A DNA stretch of 64,000 nt from Geminocystis herdmanii PCC 6308 (GCF_000332235.1 NZ_CM001775.1:3376804-3440803); one strand, 5' to 3'. Counted from the stretch's first letter, positions 17,338 to 26,574 are shown. A program made the numbers and translations. Notes: generated by a model from the letters alone, not told the origin.

Positions 17338-17715
17338 ATGAATAGAGAATCTTTAATTCGTTTTATTAAACAAAATTTATCCACTATTAAAAGTTATGGT
17401 GTTCATTCTATAGCAATTTTTGGTTCATTTGCAAGAGATGAGTCCACAATTAATAGTGATGTCGATTTATTGGTAGAATTTGAAGATAAAGTTACTTTCG
17501 ATCGATATGTAGGAGAGCATATTATTTATGTTAAGCAATTAATTGCGGATGGTCACGAAGCAAAAACTGGTTATTGGGCTGAATTAGGGGGCGGAATGCT
17601 GATTTTTAAGGCAAATTCCCGGGATGAGGCAGATTCGATCGTGCTTAATGATCCCCTTGTGAAAAATGGTTGTGTAGAATATGAATTGCATCAATGGAAT
17701 ATTGTCGCAGGGTGA
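17338..17715 (+). CDS. Chimeric protein: MNT nucleotidyltransferase N-terminus joined to YciI
   Basis: Residues 1-52 are the start of a minimal nucleotidyltransferase (MNT) with the catalytic GSFARDESTINSDVDLLVEF (GSxAR and DxD). From residue 53 (FDRYV) to the end the protein is a copy of the YciI protein at 14210, at roughly 93% DNA identity, continuing past the stop codon into the 3' flank. The junction falls on TTCGATCGATATGT, present in the YciI gene and coding FDRY, a natural sequence at this place in MNT proteins as well. The MNT C-terminal part and any HEPN partner are missing, so antitoxin function is doubtful. The frame is open. Confidence 0.85.
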   Translation: MNRESLIRFIKQNLSTIKSYGVHSIAIFGSFARDESTINSDVDLLVEFEDKVTFDRYVGEHIIYVKQLIADGHEAKTGYWAELGGGMLIFKANSRDEADSIVLNDPLVKNGCVEYELHQWNIVAG

Positions 17716-17799
17716 AGTTGCTAAATATTTGTTCATTAAATTATGAATCATAAAGTCTAAACTATAATAGAAAATAGTTAATCATAAAAAGGAGATTTT

Positions 17800-18006
17800 A
17801 TGACAAGAACTCAAGAATTGGAACAAATCGCTAAAGATGCTGAATATTATCGAAAAAAAATCGGCGTAAAAAAGAAAGACCCTGAAGAATTAGATAAGTT
17901 ATTTTCTCAACTCAATGAGACATTAGAGAAAATGGCAAAATCTGCAAATATAACAGTGGATGAGTTAATCGAAATTTTAGACCCTAGTAATCCTTTTCCT
18001 TATTAA
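17800..18006 (+). CDS. Small antitoxin of a PIN-domain pair
   Basis: A 68-residue, strongly charged, helical protein (MTRTQELEQIAKDAEYYRKK...EELDKLFSQL) preceded by AAAAGGAGA as a good ribosome site. Three bases separate its stop from a PIN-domain gene. Size, charge and position make it the antitoxin. No known DNA-binding fold is obvious. Confidence 0.65.
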   Translation: MTRTQELEQIAKDAEYYRKKIGVKKKDPEELDKLFSQLNETLEKMAKSANITVDELIEILDPSNPFPY

Positions 18007-18009
18007 ATT

Positions 18010-18438
18010 ATGTTTTTAGTGGTTGATGCCAATATTTTAATAGGAGAATTATTAAGAAAGAGAGGACAAGAATTAATTAAAAATTCTCGATTAACTTTAT
18101 ATATTTCTGAAAGGGTTTTCAGTGAAGCCAATTATGAATTAAATAAAAGAATAAACTTAATGATTCAACAAAATAAAATATCTTATCCTGACGGAATAAA
18201 AAGACTTTATGATGCAAGAAATATCATTGATAAAGTTATTAATATTGTGTCGTTAAATGACTATCAGCACTTAGAAAACAAAGCTAAAAACCTAATTCCA
18301 AGAGATCCAAATGATTGGGAAACGGTAGCTATTTCTTTGTTACTTGGTATAGATATTTGGACAAAAGACTGTGATTTTATCGGGTGTGGACGTGCTACTT
18401 GGACAACGGAAACTTTAATTTATATTTTAAATATTTAA
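18010..18438 (+). CDS. PIN-domain toxin (VapC-like ribonuclease)
   Basis: A 142-residue PIN domain. The acidic residues of the active site appear as VVDANILIGELLRK (first Asp), a middle Glu in SERVFSEANYEL, and the late PRDPNDWETVAISLLLGIDIWTKDCDF (Asp pair). PIN toxins are Mg-dependent RNases. It is tightly coupled to the upstream 68-residue antitoxin gene. All expected acidic positions are present and the gene looks intact. Confidence 0.82.
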   Translation: MFLVVDANILIGELLRKRGQELIKNSRLTLYISERVFSEANYELNKRINLMIQQNKISYPDGIKRLYDARNIIDKVINIVSLNDYQHLENKAKNLIPRDPNDWETVAISLLLGIDIWTKDCDFIGCGRATWTTETLIYILNI

Positions 18439-18674
18439 GTGTGCATATTGCAATACAAGATTTACCCAGTATTCGTTAATTCGATCGAACGATCGAAGCA
18501 GTAAAAATCAGCGTAAAATCTAATCAGATCAAAGATTTTAATAAATTAGTGCCAGAAAAATTAGGTTAACAAAAGTTAAAAAAAGCTAAAGGATAAGAAA
18601 AGGTTTACAATTAATAGATTATAAGAAAATTAAATATAACATTTTAGGTTCTAAATTTACAATCTCACTTTTAA
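18439..18674. other. Intergenic region upstream of metG
   Basis: No gene is assigned. A short plus-strand stretch (about 18497-18565) reads like the tail of a protein (EAVKISVKSNQIKDFNKLV) but has no start and no recognised family, so it may be a remnant. Nothing like a T-box or other leader was recognised before metG. Confidence 0.3.
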
Positions 18675-20285
18675 ATGAATAGTTTTAATAACTCTATTTC
18701 AAAAAACACCTTTTCTTTAACTACTCCTCTATATTACGTTAACGGTCTTCCTCATATCGGTAGTGCTTACACTACCATGATTGCTGATGTCATTGCTCGT
18801 TGGCATAGGCTTTGCGGTGATGATGTGCTATTGGTTACGGGTACTGATGAACATGGGCAAAAAATTCAACGTACCGCCGAAGAATCGGGAGTTGATCCTC
18901 AATTACACTGCGATCGAATTTCTGAGAGTTTCGCTCAATTATGGGAAAAACTTAATATTCAGTACGATCGATTTAGTCGCACCACAGCAAAAAATCATGA
19001 AGCCATTGTTAAAGATTTTTTTCAAAGGGTGTGGGAAGAAAATGATATATATTTGGATCAACAACAAGGTTGGTATTGTGTCGCCTGTGAGGAATTTAAG
19101 GAAAAAAGAGAACTGTTAGAAGATGGTTGTTGCCCCATTCATAGCAATTTAAAAGCCGAATGGCGAGATGAACAAAACTACTTCTTTCGTCTTTCACGCT
19201 ATCAACAACAGTTAGAAGAATTTTATCAATGTCATCCAGATTTTATTCAGCCGGAAACCAGACGGAATGAGGTTTTAAACTTCGTCAAACAAGGATTGCA
19301 AGATTTTTCTATCTCTAGGATTAACGTTTCTTGGGGTTTTCCTATTCCCAATGATCCTCATCATACTATTTATGTTTGGTTTGATGCTCTTTTAGGTTAT
19401 ATTACCGCCCTTTTAGATGAAGATGAGGAGGCTTCGATGGAAAATGCCCTCAAAAAATGGTATCCCTTTGATTTACACCTTATCGGTAAAGATATTTTGC
19501 GTTTTCATGCCGTTTATTGGCCCGCAATGCTGATGTCCGCTAAACTTCCGTTACCAAAACAAGTATTTGGTCATGGATTTTTAACCAAAGATGGACAAAA
19601 AATGGGTAAGAGTTTAGGTAATACCCTTGACCCCATTGGTTTACTAGATCAATACGGTTCTGATGCCGTACGTTACTATTTTCTCAAAGAAATTGAATTT
19701 GGTAAAGACGGTGACTTCAACGAAATCCGTTTTGTGAATATTCTCAATGCAGATTTAGCAAATGACCTTGGGAATTTACTTAATCGTAGCTTAGGAATGT
19801 TGAATAAATATTGTGGTGGTATTTTACCTTCCATAACAGGGAATGATATTAGTAACAATAATATTCCGAAGCAAATGGGAGAGACTTTAAAATCAAATCT
19901 TTTTCAAGGTTATAAACTTTATCAATTTAATTTAGTGTGTGAATCTACCTTAAATTTAGTGCGTAGTTGTAATAAATTTATTGATGAAAGTGCGCCTTGG
20001 ACTTTATACAAAAAAGGTGAACAAAAAGAAGTGGAAAAAATCCTTTATACCGTATTAGAATCTGTACGATTTTCTGCTTTTGTTTTAGCTCCAATTATTC
20101 CTAATATTAGTAATAAAATTTATCATCAATTAGGCTTTAATTTTGATTTTAACGATCGAGATTTAGGCGGAAAGATTGAGATCGATCGAGGTCATTTTGA
20201 CTGGGGTATTTTACCCTTAAATCAAGATTTACCCAAACCTTCTCCAGTTTTTGCCAAGCTAGAATTACCTACCCAAGAAAACTAA
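18675..20285 (+). CDS. metG: Methionyl-tRNA synthetase
   Basis: Class I aminoacyl-tRNA synthetase charging tRNA-Met. The HIGH motif is PHIGSAYTTM near residue 26 and the KMSKS motif is DGQKMGKSLGN near residue 310. LVTGTDEHGQK is the conserved active-site segment. A zinc-knuckle-like CVACEEFKE...CCPIHSN lies at about residues 134-157. The 536-residue protein lacks the C-terminal tRNA-binding EMAP domain, as many cyanobacterial enzymes do. Intact. Confidence 0.97.
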   Translation: MNSFNNSISKNTFSLTTPLYYVNGLPHIGSAYTTMIADVIARWHRLCGDDVLLVTGTDEHGQKIQRTAEESGVDPQLHCDRISESFAQLWEKLNIQYDRFSRTTAKNHEAIVKDFFQRVWEENDIYLDQQQGWYCVACEEFKEKRELLEDGCCPIHSNLKAEWRDEQNYFFRLSRYQQQLEEFYQCHPDFIQPETRRNEVLNFVKQGLQDFSISRINVSWGFPIPNDPHHTIYVWFDALLGYITALLDEDEEASMENALKKWYPFDLHLIGKDILRFHAVYWPAMLMSAKLPLPKQVFGHGFLTKDGQKMGKSLGNTLDPIGLLDQYGSDAVRYYFLKEIEFGKDGDFNEIRFVNILNADLANDLGNLLNRSLGMLNKYCGGILPSITGNDISNNNIPKQMGETLKSNLFQGYKLYQFNLVCESTLNLVRSCNKFIDESAPWTLYKKGEQKEVEKILYTVLESVRFSAFVLAPIIPNISNKIYHQLGFNFDFNDRDLGGKIEIDRGHFDWGILPLNQDLPKPSPVFAKLELPTQEN

Positions 20286-20525
20286 TATCCTAATCTAAAT
20301 TGTATTGTGATATTTATTATATAAGAATTTCCTATGAGCTTTATGGCATTAACTTATAGGTTTCTTTATAAATATTTAATGATCATAAATAATTGAGATT
20401 TGCTATATTAAGTTTATATAAAACTAAATTTAATAATTGTTACGTTTTGATTTTTTAAAGTTTATTTTAATCTCTTTTTTACAACAATTTTTTAATATAT
20501 TTTACTCAAAAATAAGGATAAAACA

Positions 20526-21137
20526 ATGTGGGATAATTTTGATAGTGATCCCGTTTTTCCTCCCGAACAAGTCTTAGAAAATAGAGGACGAGTTGCCATT
20601 TTTATTGATGGTTCAAACCTATTTTATGCTGCCTTACAGTTAGGAGTGGAAATCGATTACACTAAACTTTTATATCGTTTAACTGCTGGTGCAAAATTAC
20701 TCAGGGCGTTCTTTTATACGGGAGTCGATCGAACTAACGAAAAACAACAAGGTTTCTTACTCTGGATGCGAAGGAACGGTTATCGAGTCATCTCTAAAGA
20801 TTTAGTACAATTACCCGACGGCTCAAAAAAAGCTAATTTAGACGTAGAAATTGCCGTGGACTTAATGGCTTTAGTCGGCTCATATGATACAGCCGTGTTG
20901 GTAAGCGGTGATGGTGATTTAGCCTATGCTGTGGATGCCGTCAGTTATCGGGGCGCTCGTATCGAAGTTGTCAGTTTACGATCGATGACCAGTGATAGTT
21001 TAATTAATGTAGCCGATCGATATATTGACTTAGATCAAATTCGAGAAGATATACAAAAAACCCGTAAATCAAATTTAACCTACGATGGTTTTTCCCCCTA
21101 TCACCTCATCGAAACTCGTGATCCCCCAGATTTCTAA
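20526..21137 (+). CDS. NYN-domain (LabA/DUF88-like) protein
   Basis: A 203-residue NYN domain, a PIN-like nuclease fold. The motifs are VAIFIDGSNLFYAALQLGV (first Asp and Asn), ANLDVEIAVDLMAL, and VLVSGDGDLAYAVDAVSYRG (second acidic cluster). In Synechococcus the LabA protein of this family acts in circadian output; whether this one does is not known. An N-terminal DNFDSDPVFPPEQVLENRGR segment precedes the domain. It is monocistronic. Confidence 0.85.
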   Translation: MWDNFDSDPVFPPEQVLENRGRVAIFIDGSNLFYAALQLGVEIDYTKLLYRLTAGAKLLRAFFYTGVDRTNEKQQGFLLWMRRNGYRVISKDLVQLPDGSKKANLDVEIAVDLMALVGSYDTAVLVSGDGDLAYAVDAVSYRGARIEVVSLRSMTSDSLINVADRYIDLDQIREDIQKTRKSNLTYDGFSPYHLIETRDPPDF

Positions 21138-21255
21138 AATAATTAGGGATTTTTAAGTTTGCGTTTTAAATATTCATTAAAGTTACAAAAAAATCAAAAG
21201 CTAAATTCGATCGAGTTCAAATCTTGTTACCTTGCGAGTTATGAGTCTAAACCAT

Positions 21256-21316
21256 TATCCCAACGTGTAATGAATTATACGTCTAATAGATACCGTTCAA
21301 TAAATTGAACTCAATT
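21256..21316. repeat. Interspersed repeat with CGTGTAATGAATTA and CCGTTCAATAAATTGAAC
   Basis: The block CGTGTAATGAATTATACG followed about 15 bases later by CCGTTCAATAAATTGAACTC recurs with the same order and spacing at 24819-24870. Both sub-blocks are palindromic. The surrounding region from 21138 to 21643 has no gene; it holds this repeat and the element listed next. Confidence 0.7.
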
Positions 21317-21466
21317 TCTACAGAAAATATCACGGTTTTTAATAATAATTGATTTGCTAATCTGAAAAAATAATTAGATTTATTATCAATTATAGTTTTG
21401 AGTTAAATCAAATTTGGAGAATGAAAAAAACTGCTTTTTCAAGGGGGCAAGGTTCGATCGAATTTC

Positions 21467-21586
21467 AATACTGCTCGGTTAAGCCCCCCTGCCCCCAACT
21501 TTGGGGGAGTCAAACTTGGTGAAAGTCCCCAGTATTGGGGATTTAGGGGCTGACAAAATAACTTGAGCGACTAACCGAACAGTATT
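21467..21586. mobile_element. MITE-like element with AATACTGYTCGGTTA ends
   Basis: AATACTGCTCGGTTA at the left is inverted against TAACCGAACAGTATT at the right (14 of 15 match). About 90 non-coding bases lie between, including CCCCCAACTTTGGGGG and GTCCCCAGTATTGGGGATTT hairpins. TTCGATCGAATTT occurs on both outer sides, a possible target duplication that overlaps the right end by two bases. A left end alone is at 5262. The G/C-rich interior is related to a block inside the MmeI-like gene at 46757-46823. Confidence 0.65.
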
Positions 21587-21643
21587 CGATCGAATTTTAC
21601 AATTCAAATAGTATTCTTATATATTTTTAATGGTTAAACAAAG

Positions 21644-23362
21644 ATGAATAATCAACTATTATTTAAAATGCTCGAAGGGGAAAATATTGATAATAAATAT
21701 TACCTCAAAAGGTTGTTAGGTTCGGGAGGTTTTGGTGGTGTCTATTTAGCGGATGAAGTAGTAAGAGATAGATTTATTCGAGAATTAGCAGTTAAACTAA
21801 TTATCACCGATAACCCCGATAAACAGTTAGATGAATTGATTTTTTCCACCACTTTAAAACAGCAGAATTTACTCGATTGTTATACCTGCGGAGAATGTAC
21901 ATTAAATAATTTTGAATTTCTCTATTTATTAATGGAAAAAGCAGATTATAGTTTAGAAGATGAGTTGAAAAAAGGTAAATTACCAGAAGAAAAAGTTAAA
22001 CAATTAGTATTAGATATAGCCAAAGGATTAGATTATTTACACCGTCAAAATCCTGTAATTGTTCATCGAGATTTGAAACCGGGGAATATTTTAAAAGTAG
22101 GGGATAAATGGAAAATCTCAGACTTTGGTTTAGTGAGAAGTGTCCAAAATAATTCTACAAAAACCACCACATTGATGGGATCAATGGGTTACGCACCACC
22201 AGAAGCCTACGAGGGAAAAATCTCCTCAGCTTGGGATATGTGGTCATTTGGGGTGGTTATTTATGAGACATTAACGGGGGAATTACCTTTTAATAGTGAG
22301 ACTCCTTTAGCGTTAATGAAGGAAGTGGTAAATAAGGAAGTTAATGTCAGTCAAATTCCTGAGTTTTGGCAAAATATTATTGAAGGTTGTTTAAGTAAAG
22401 AAAATAAAAAACGTTTTACCATTACTAATTTACTGGAAAAATTAGAGAATAAGATTAATATAAATACTGGGCAAAAAGAGAAAATATTTACCCTCCTAGA
22501 AATTAATGAAAATATTGTTGATTCATCTTTAGAAGATGCTAAATTTTATTTTAATAGAGCTAAAAAGTATAAAGAATTAAAACAGTATGATAAAGCAATT
22601 ATTGATTATACTAAAGCCATTGAATTAGACCCTAATTATATCAGCGCTTATTATAATCGTGGTGATGCTTACGAAGAGTTAAACCAGTATGAAAAAGCTA
22701 TTATTGATTATACTAAAGCCTTTGAATTAGTTCCTGATTATACCAAAGCTCGTAAATTATTAGACATTTATACCAAAATTATTGAATTAAATCCTAATGA
22801 TGCCACTGCTTATAATAATCGTGGTGATGCTTACGAAAAATTTAAACTGTCTGAAAAAGCTATTATTGATTATACCAAAGCCATTGAATTAGACCCTAAT
22901 AATGCCAATGCTTATAATAATCGTGGTGATGCTTACAAAAAATTAGAACAGTATGAAGAAGCTATTATTGATTATACCAAAGCCATTGAATTAGACCCTA
23001 ATTATACCTATGCTTATAATAATCGTGGTTTAACTTACTATTATTTAAACCAGTACGAAAAAGCTATTATTGATTGTACCAAAGCCATTGAATTAGCCCC
23101 TAATTATGGATATTATTATGAGAAAAGGGCTAAAATTTACGAGAAATTAGAACAGTATGAAAAAGCTATTATGGACTATACAAAAGCCATTGAATTATAC
23201 CCTACTAATAAATATTATTATGGGGATAGGGCTAAAATTTACGAGAAATTAGAACAGTATGAAAAAGCTATTATTGACTATACTAGAGCTATTAAATTAG
23301 ACCCTAATTATACAACGGCTATTGATAATAGAAATGCTTTAGAAGCCAAAATGAAAAAATAA
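21644..23362 (+). CDS. Serine/threonine protein kinase with TPR repeats
   Basis: Residues 18-270 form a Hanks-type kinase: glycine loop GSGGFGGVYLADE, AVKLI lysine, catalytic loop VHRDLKPGNILK, DFGLVRS, and MGYAPPEAYEG. From about residue 290 to 570 there are seven to eight tetratricopeptide repeats of the form YDKAIIDYTKAIELDPNY, very alike in DNA and protein, implying recent internal duplication. No transmembrane segment is visible, so it is probably cytosolic. TPRs would recruit partners or substrates. Target unknown. Confidence 0.92.
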   Translation: MNNQLLFKMLEGENIDNKYYLKRLLGSGGFGGVYLADEVVRDRFIRELAVKLIITDNPDKQLDELIFSTTLKQQNLLDCYTCGECTLNNFEFLYLLMEKADYSLEDELKKGKLPEEKVKQLVLDIAKGLDYLHRQNPVIVHRDLKPGNILKVGDKWKISDFGLVRSVQNNSTKTTTLMGSMGYAPPEAYEGKISSAWDMWSFGVVIYETLTGELPFNSETPLALMKEVVNKEVNVSQIPEFWQNIIEGCLSKENKKRFTITNLLEKLENKININTGQKEKIFTLLEINENIVDSSLEDAKFYFNRAKKYKELKQYDKAIIDYTKAIELDPNYISAYYNRGDAYEELNQYEKAIIDYTKAFELVPDYTKARKLLDIYTKIIELNPNDATAYNNRGDAYEKFKLSEKAIIDYTKAIELDPNNANAYNNRGDAYKKLEQYEEAIIDYTKAIELDPNYTYAYNNRGLTYYYLNQYEKAIIDCTKAIELAPNYGYYYEKRAKIYEKLEQYEKAIMDYTKAIELYPTNKYYYGDRAKIYEKLEQYEKAIIDYTRAIKLDPNYTTAIDNRNALEAKMKK

Positions 23363-23586
23363 AAAAATGGTTCTTTTTCTAAAATATAAAGAAAAATTAT
23401 TTTGCTCAATGAACTATTGTAAAGAACATCATATAAACGATCGAACTTGACTATATTTAACAGTTATTTTTAAGAAAACAAGGGCAACTTTTGAGATAAA
23501 TTTATTAATATTAAGCAACCTATCTGCTTTTTTACTGACGGTTAAGGTTATTATGGATCATTGATTTTTAGCGTGTGAGAGTGTCA

Positions 23587-24705
23587 ATGGTTCAATATCT
23601 GGTATTTTTAACAATATCCGCAAGTCTTTATGCTTTATTTGCATTAGGCTTAAATTTACAGTGGGGATTCACGGGTTTAATTAATTTTGGTCATGTAGCA
23701 TTTATGACGATCGGAGCTTACGTTACAGTACTTCTGTCGGAAAAAGGTGTACCCCTATTTTTAGCGGTGATTATTGGTGCGGTGGGCGCTTCTGTTTTAG
23801 GTTTGTTAATTGGACTTAGTTCCTTGAAGTTACGGGAAGATTACTTGGCGATCGTGACCATTGGGGTATCAGAATTAATACGTTTGATCGTACAAAATGA
23901 ACAATGGTTAACAAAAGGAACATTTGGAATACAAAGTTATCCTTTACCCTTTGGTAAATTTCAGCCCAATTTTTTCGGTAAAATGTCGATGATTTTGTTA
24001 TTAACCTTATTAACCGCTTTTGTGCTGTGGCAATTATGGCAAAATATTCGTCAGCAATTAGGGTTAACTCGTCAGATTCAAGGCAAAAGTTTTCAGCCCT
24101 CTAGTCGTCTCAGTGTTACTATTTGGGGTGGTATCGCCTTTGTTTTTATTCTTTTAGTCTATATTAACGGTTCGATCGCACTCTATAATTACAGTTATAA
24201 GGCAGGATTAATGTTATTAATGTTGATGATTTTAGCCTTAACTTATTATGGTTTAGATTTATTAGTACATTCCCCTTGGGGTAGAGTGTTAAAAGCCATT
24301 CGAGAAGACGAAGAAATCCCCAAAGCCTTGGGTAAAAATGTTTTTTGGTATAAATTACAATCCTTTATGCTCGGAGGTGCGATCGCAGGAGTGGCAGGAG
24401 CGTTTTATAGTTGGCAATTAACCACGATTTACCCCTCCAGTTTTGAGCCTTTATTAACCTTTAACGCTTGGATTATAGTAGTATTAGGCGGTTCGGGAAA
24501 TAATGCCGGAGTAATATTAGGAGCGATCATTTTTTGGGGTTACGACTCCTTAACCCGTTTTATTTTCAGCAATTCCGACATTATCAGCGATTCTCAAGTA
24601 GGTGCATTAAGAGTCATGGTAATTGGCTTAATCTTAATGGTATTAATGGTTTGGCGCCCTCAAGGAATTTTAGGCAAAAAACAAGAATTATCCCTCGGAA
24701 GGTAA
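23587..24705 (+). CDS. natD: Branched-chain/neutral amino-acid ABC permease (NatD/LivM type)
   Basis: A membrane permease with about nine to ten hydrophobic helices. The LivM-family signature LGLNLQWGFTGLINFGHVAFMTIGAY is at residues 20-45 and the ATPase-coupling loop LKAIREDEEIPKALGKN near residue 240. The closing WRPQGILG is typical. In Synechocystis the Nat system imports neutral amino acids; other Nat components are not in this window, as is common because they are scattered. The frame runs upstream to a GTG at 23575, but ATG at 23587 (MVQYLVFLTIS) matches the family start. Confidence 0.88.
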   Translation: MVQYLVFLTISASLYALFALGLNLQWGFTGLINFGHVAFMTIGAYVTVLLSEKGVPLFLAVIIGAVGASVLGLLIGLSSLKLREDYLAIVTIGVSELIRLIVQNEQWLTKGTFGIQSYPLPFGKFQPNFFGKMSMILLLTLLTAFVLWQLWQNIRQQLGLTRQIQGKSFQPSSRLSVTIWGGIAFVFILLVYINGSIALYNYSYKAGLMLLMLMILALTYYGLDLLVHSPWGRVLKAIREDEEIPKALGKNVFWYKLQSFMLGGAIAGVAGAFYSWQLTTIYPSSFEPLLTFNAWIIVVLGGSGNNAGVILGAIIFWGYDSLTRFIFSNSDIISDSQVGALRVMVIGLILMVLMVWRPQGILGKKQELSLGR

Positions 24706-24710
24706 AGAAG

Positions 24711-24943
24711 AATTAAGAATTAAGAATTAAGAATTAAGTAATGGAGATTGTAGGGTGGGCATTGCCCACCATGTTAAGCTATGTTTACTCAAAAGAAAAA
24801 CACTTTAATCAATAACCCACCGTGTAATGAATTACATGGCTAACATTTTCCGTTCAATAAATTGAACTCAAATTATAACAATTAATAATAGGTGATAATA
24901 TTAACTCCTAATTATTAATTATTAATTATTAATTATTAATTAT
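24711..24943. repeat. Intergenic repeat block between natD and pgsA
   Basis: Contains four AATTAAG units (24711-24737), a hairpin GTAGGGTGGGC/GCCCACC, the CGTGTAATGAATTAC...CCGTTCAATAAATTGAAC repeat also seen at 21256, and about six TAATTAT units just before pgsA. No gene. Confidence 0.7.
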
Positions 24944-24946
24944 TTT

Positions 24947-25465
24947 ATGAATATACCTAATTCCATTACATTAAGTCGAATTTTTCTCGTTATTCCCCTA
25001 ATATACCTGTTATATCAACCATCGATCGAATTTCAATGGTTAGCTTTTGGTATCTTTATCATTGCCTCCTTAACGGATTGGTTAGACGGTTATTTAGCCC
25101 GAAAATTAAATCAAATTACCGAATTAGGGAAATTTTTAGACCCTTTAACGGATAAAATTTTGGTTATAACTCCTTTACTTATCCTCATCGAAAGACAAGT
25201 TATTCCTGCTTGGGGAGTATTAATTATTCTTGTCAGGGAAATTGCGATCGCAGGTTGGCGAGTGAATCCTCAATTAAGCAAAAAAGAGGGTATCTCTGGC
25301 GCAAATATTTGGGGAAAACTAAAAACTGTCGTGCAAATTGTAGCGATCGCTTTATTAATTATTCCTTTAGTGGGTATGTGGCAAACTGTAGGAATAATTT
25401 GTTTTTGGGTATCGGTGGTATTAACGATTATTTCTGGTTTAATTTATATTATTGAGTCCACATGA
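24947..25465 (+). CDS. pgsA: CDP-diacylglycerol-glycerol-3-phosphate 3-phosphatidyltransferase
   Basis: This membrane enzyme makes phosphatidylglycerol phosphate, leading to phosphatidylglycerol, the thylakoid phospholipid. The CDP-alcohol phosphotransferase motif is complete: TDWLDGYLARKLNQITELGKFLDPLTDK (D-x2-DG-x2-AR-x8-G-x3-D-x3-D) at about residues 43-70. Five to six membrane helices are present and the length of 172 is usual. The gene starts four bases after an AT-rich tandem repeat and lacks a strong ribosome site. Confidence 0.93.
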   Translation: MNIPNSITLSRIFLVIPLIYLLYQPSIEFQWLAFGIFIIASLTDWLDGYLARKLNQITELGKFLDPLTDKILVITPLLILIERQVIPAWGVLIILVREIAIAGWRVNPQLSKKEGISGANIWGKLKTVVQIVAIALLIIPLVGMWQTVGIICFWVSVVLTIISGLIYIIEST

Positions 25466-25527
25466 TTAAAGTGTAAAGACTTTATAAATTAATTAAACTG
25501 ACTTGATCTATCTGTTCAGATAAAGCT

Positions 25528-25562
25528 CGATCGAACTCCCAACTTCCTTCAAAACTGATCGA
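25528..25562. repeat. 35-bp direct repeat, left copy
   Basis: CGATCGAACTCCCAACTTCC continuing TTCAAAACTGATCGA, identical to the copy at 26662-26696. The two copies lie 1134 bases apart and bracket the PIN/antitoxin genes between them. Confidence 0.85.
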
Positions 25563-25724
25563 ACTTCCCACTTACTAAAAATCGATCGCACCACCAACTC
25601 TCCTAAGATCGATCGTACTCAAAATATAACTTGATCTTTATTTTCTTTGCTAATTTTAATTAAAAATCTTAGAGCTTCATTAACAAATTCTTAGATTAAT
25701 TGATTGAGCATTTATTTATAAAAA

Positions 25725-26138
25725 CTATGTTAATAAAATATTAAATTTTTTATTGTCTTGCCAACGATAAATATTGAAGTCTCTAAAATCTGTAGTTAAA
25801 ATTCGATTTTCCTTAATTTCTTCTGCTAAAACCACCAAAGAAGCATCTGCTAAATCCATTGGTAAATCAGAGTATTTTTTCATTAACTCAATCATTCTCG
25901 TTAAATTATCATTACTTAAATGAAAAATATCGATGCTACCTTTATTTAACTGATTTAAAAACTTAAATTGAACTTCTTTATTGCATCTTTCTAATAATAA
26001 ATAACTGGTTTCTACTATTACTGGATAGGTAATAACTAATTTTTCTTTAAGAGTAACAAGTTTTTGTTTTGCTACCTCATAAAATTGATCCTTATTATTT
26101 CCTAAAGCTATAAAAAAACCAGTGTCAGCAATAATCAT
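25725..26138 (-). CDS. PIN-domain toxin (VapC-like)
   Basis: A 137-residue PIN domain beginning MIIADTGFFIALGNNKDQF (first Asp), with ETSYLLLER in the middle and DLPMDLADASLVVLAEEI plus ILTTDFRDFNIYRW near the C-terminus, supplying the acidic pocket of a Mg-dependent RNase. It lies two bases after its antitoxin gene on the same strand. Intact. The module is enclosed by a 35-base direct repeat. Confidence 0.85.
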   Translation of the reverse strand: MIIADTGFFIALGNNKDQFYEVAKQKLVTLKEKLVITYPVIVETSYLLLERCNKEVQFKFLNQLNKGSIDIFHLSNDNLTRMIELMKKYSDLPMDLADASLVVLAEEIKENRILTTDFRDFNIYRWQDNKKFNILLT

Positions 26139-26140
26139 AA

Positions 26141-26416
26141 TTAACCTTTCTTCGAGATAATATCTTGAGCAATTTGCTCTGATTTTTCGGCTAAATCTGG
26201 TTCATCAGCAAAACAACCAATAAAGTCACTATTCCTTAATTCTGCTAATGGATCATCCTCTACATAACCATTTTTTTCTTCTTTCTTATTCTCAATTGTT
26301 GTTATGATTATTTGCGCGATCGTCTCTTGCTCTGATTCCGACAATTCTGATAATTTACTAATTGCTTTTTCTAGTTGTTTAATCACGGTTAAATCTCCTT
26401 TGTTCAAACCTTGCAT
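26141..26416 (-). CDS. Antitoxin of the PIN pair
   Basis: A 91-residue acidic protein (LEKAISKLSELSESEQETIAQII in the middle) of the cyanobacterial antitoxin type with a helical N-terminus and a toxin-binding tail. It precedes the PIN gene by two bases. A start at MQGLNKGD is used; no clear alternative. Confidence 0.7.
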   Translation of the reverse strand: MQGLNKGDLTVIKQLEKAISKLSELSESEQETIAQIIITTIENKKEEKNGYVEDDPLAELRNSDFIGCFADEPDLAEKSEQIAQDIISKKG

Positions 26417-26430
26417 TTTTACTCATTCTA

Positions 26431-26574
26431 TTAATACTCCATCACTAATAATACTCCATCACTAACATACTCAGATTCTTCTAAAATCCTTAATTCATTC
26501 TCTGAAAAATGCTTCAAAAGAGTCATAAATTCCTCATTGATACGATCGTTTATTTGCAGGGTAATTGTTTTCAT
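26431..26574 (-). CDS. Short antitoxin-like ORF, C-terminus altered by a tandem duplication
   Basis: From ATG at 26574 this encodes 47 residues, MKTITLQINDRINEEFMTLL..., like the N-terminus of short cyanobacterial antitoxins. The last residues (GVLLVMEY) come from a 17-base tandem duplication containing TACTCCATCACTAATA (26435-26467), so the natural end is probably at or near YVSD. It may be a leftover from another module. No toxin is directly coupled to it. Confidence 0.45.
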   Translation of the reverse strand: MKTITLQINDRINEEFMTLLKHFSENELRILEESEYVSDGVLLVMEY

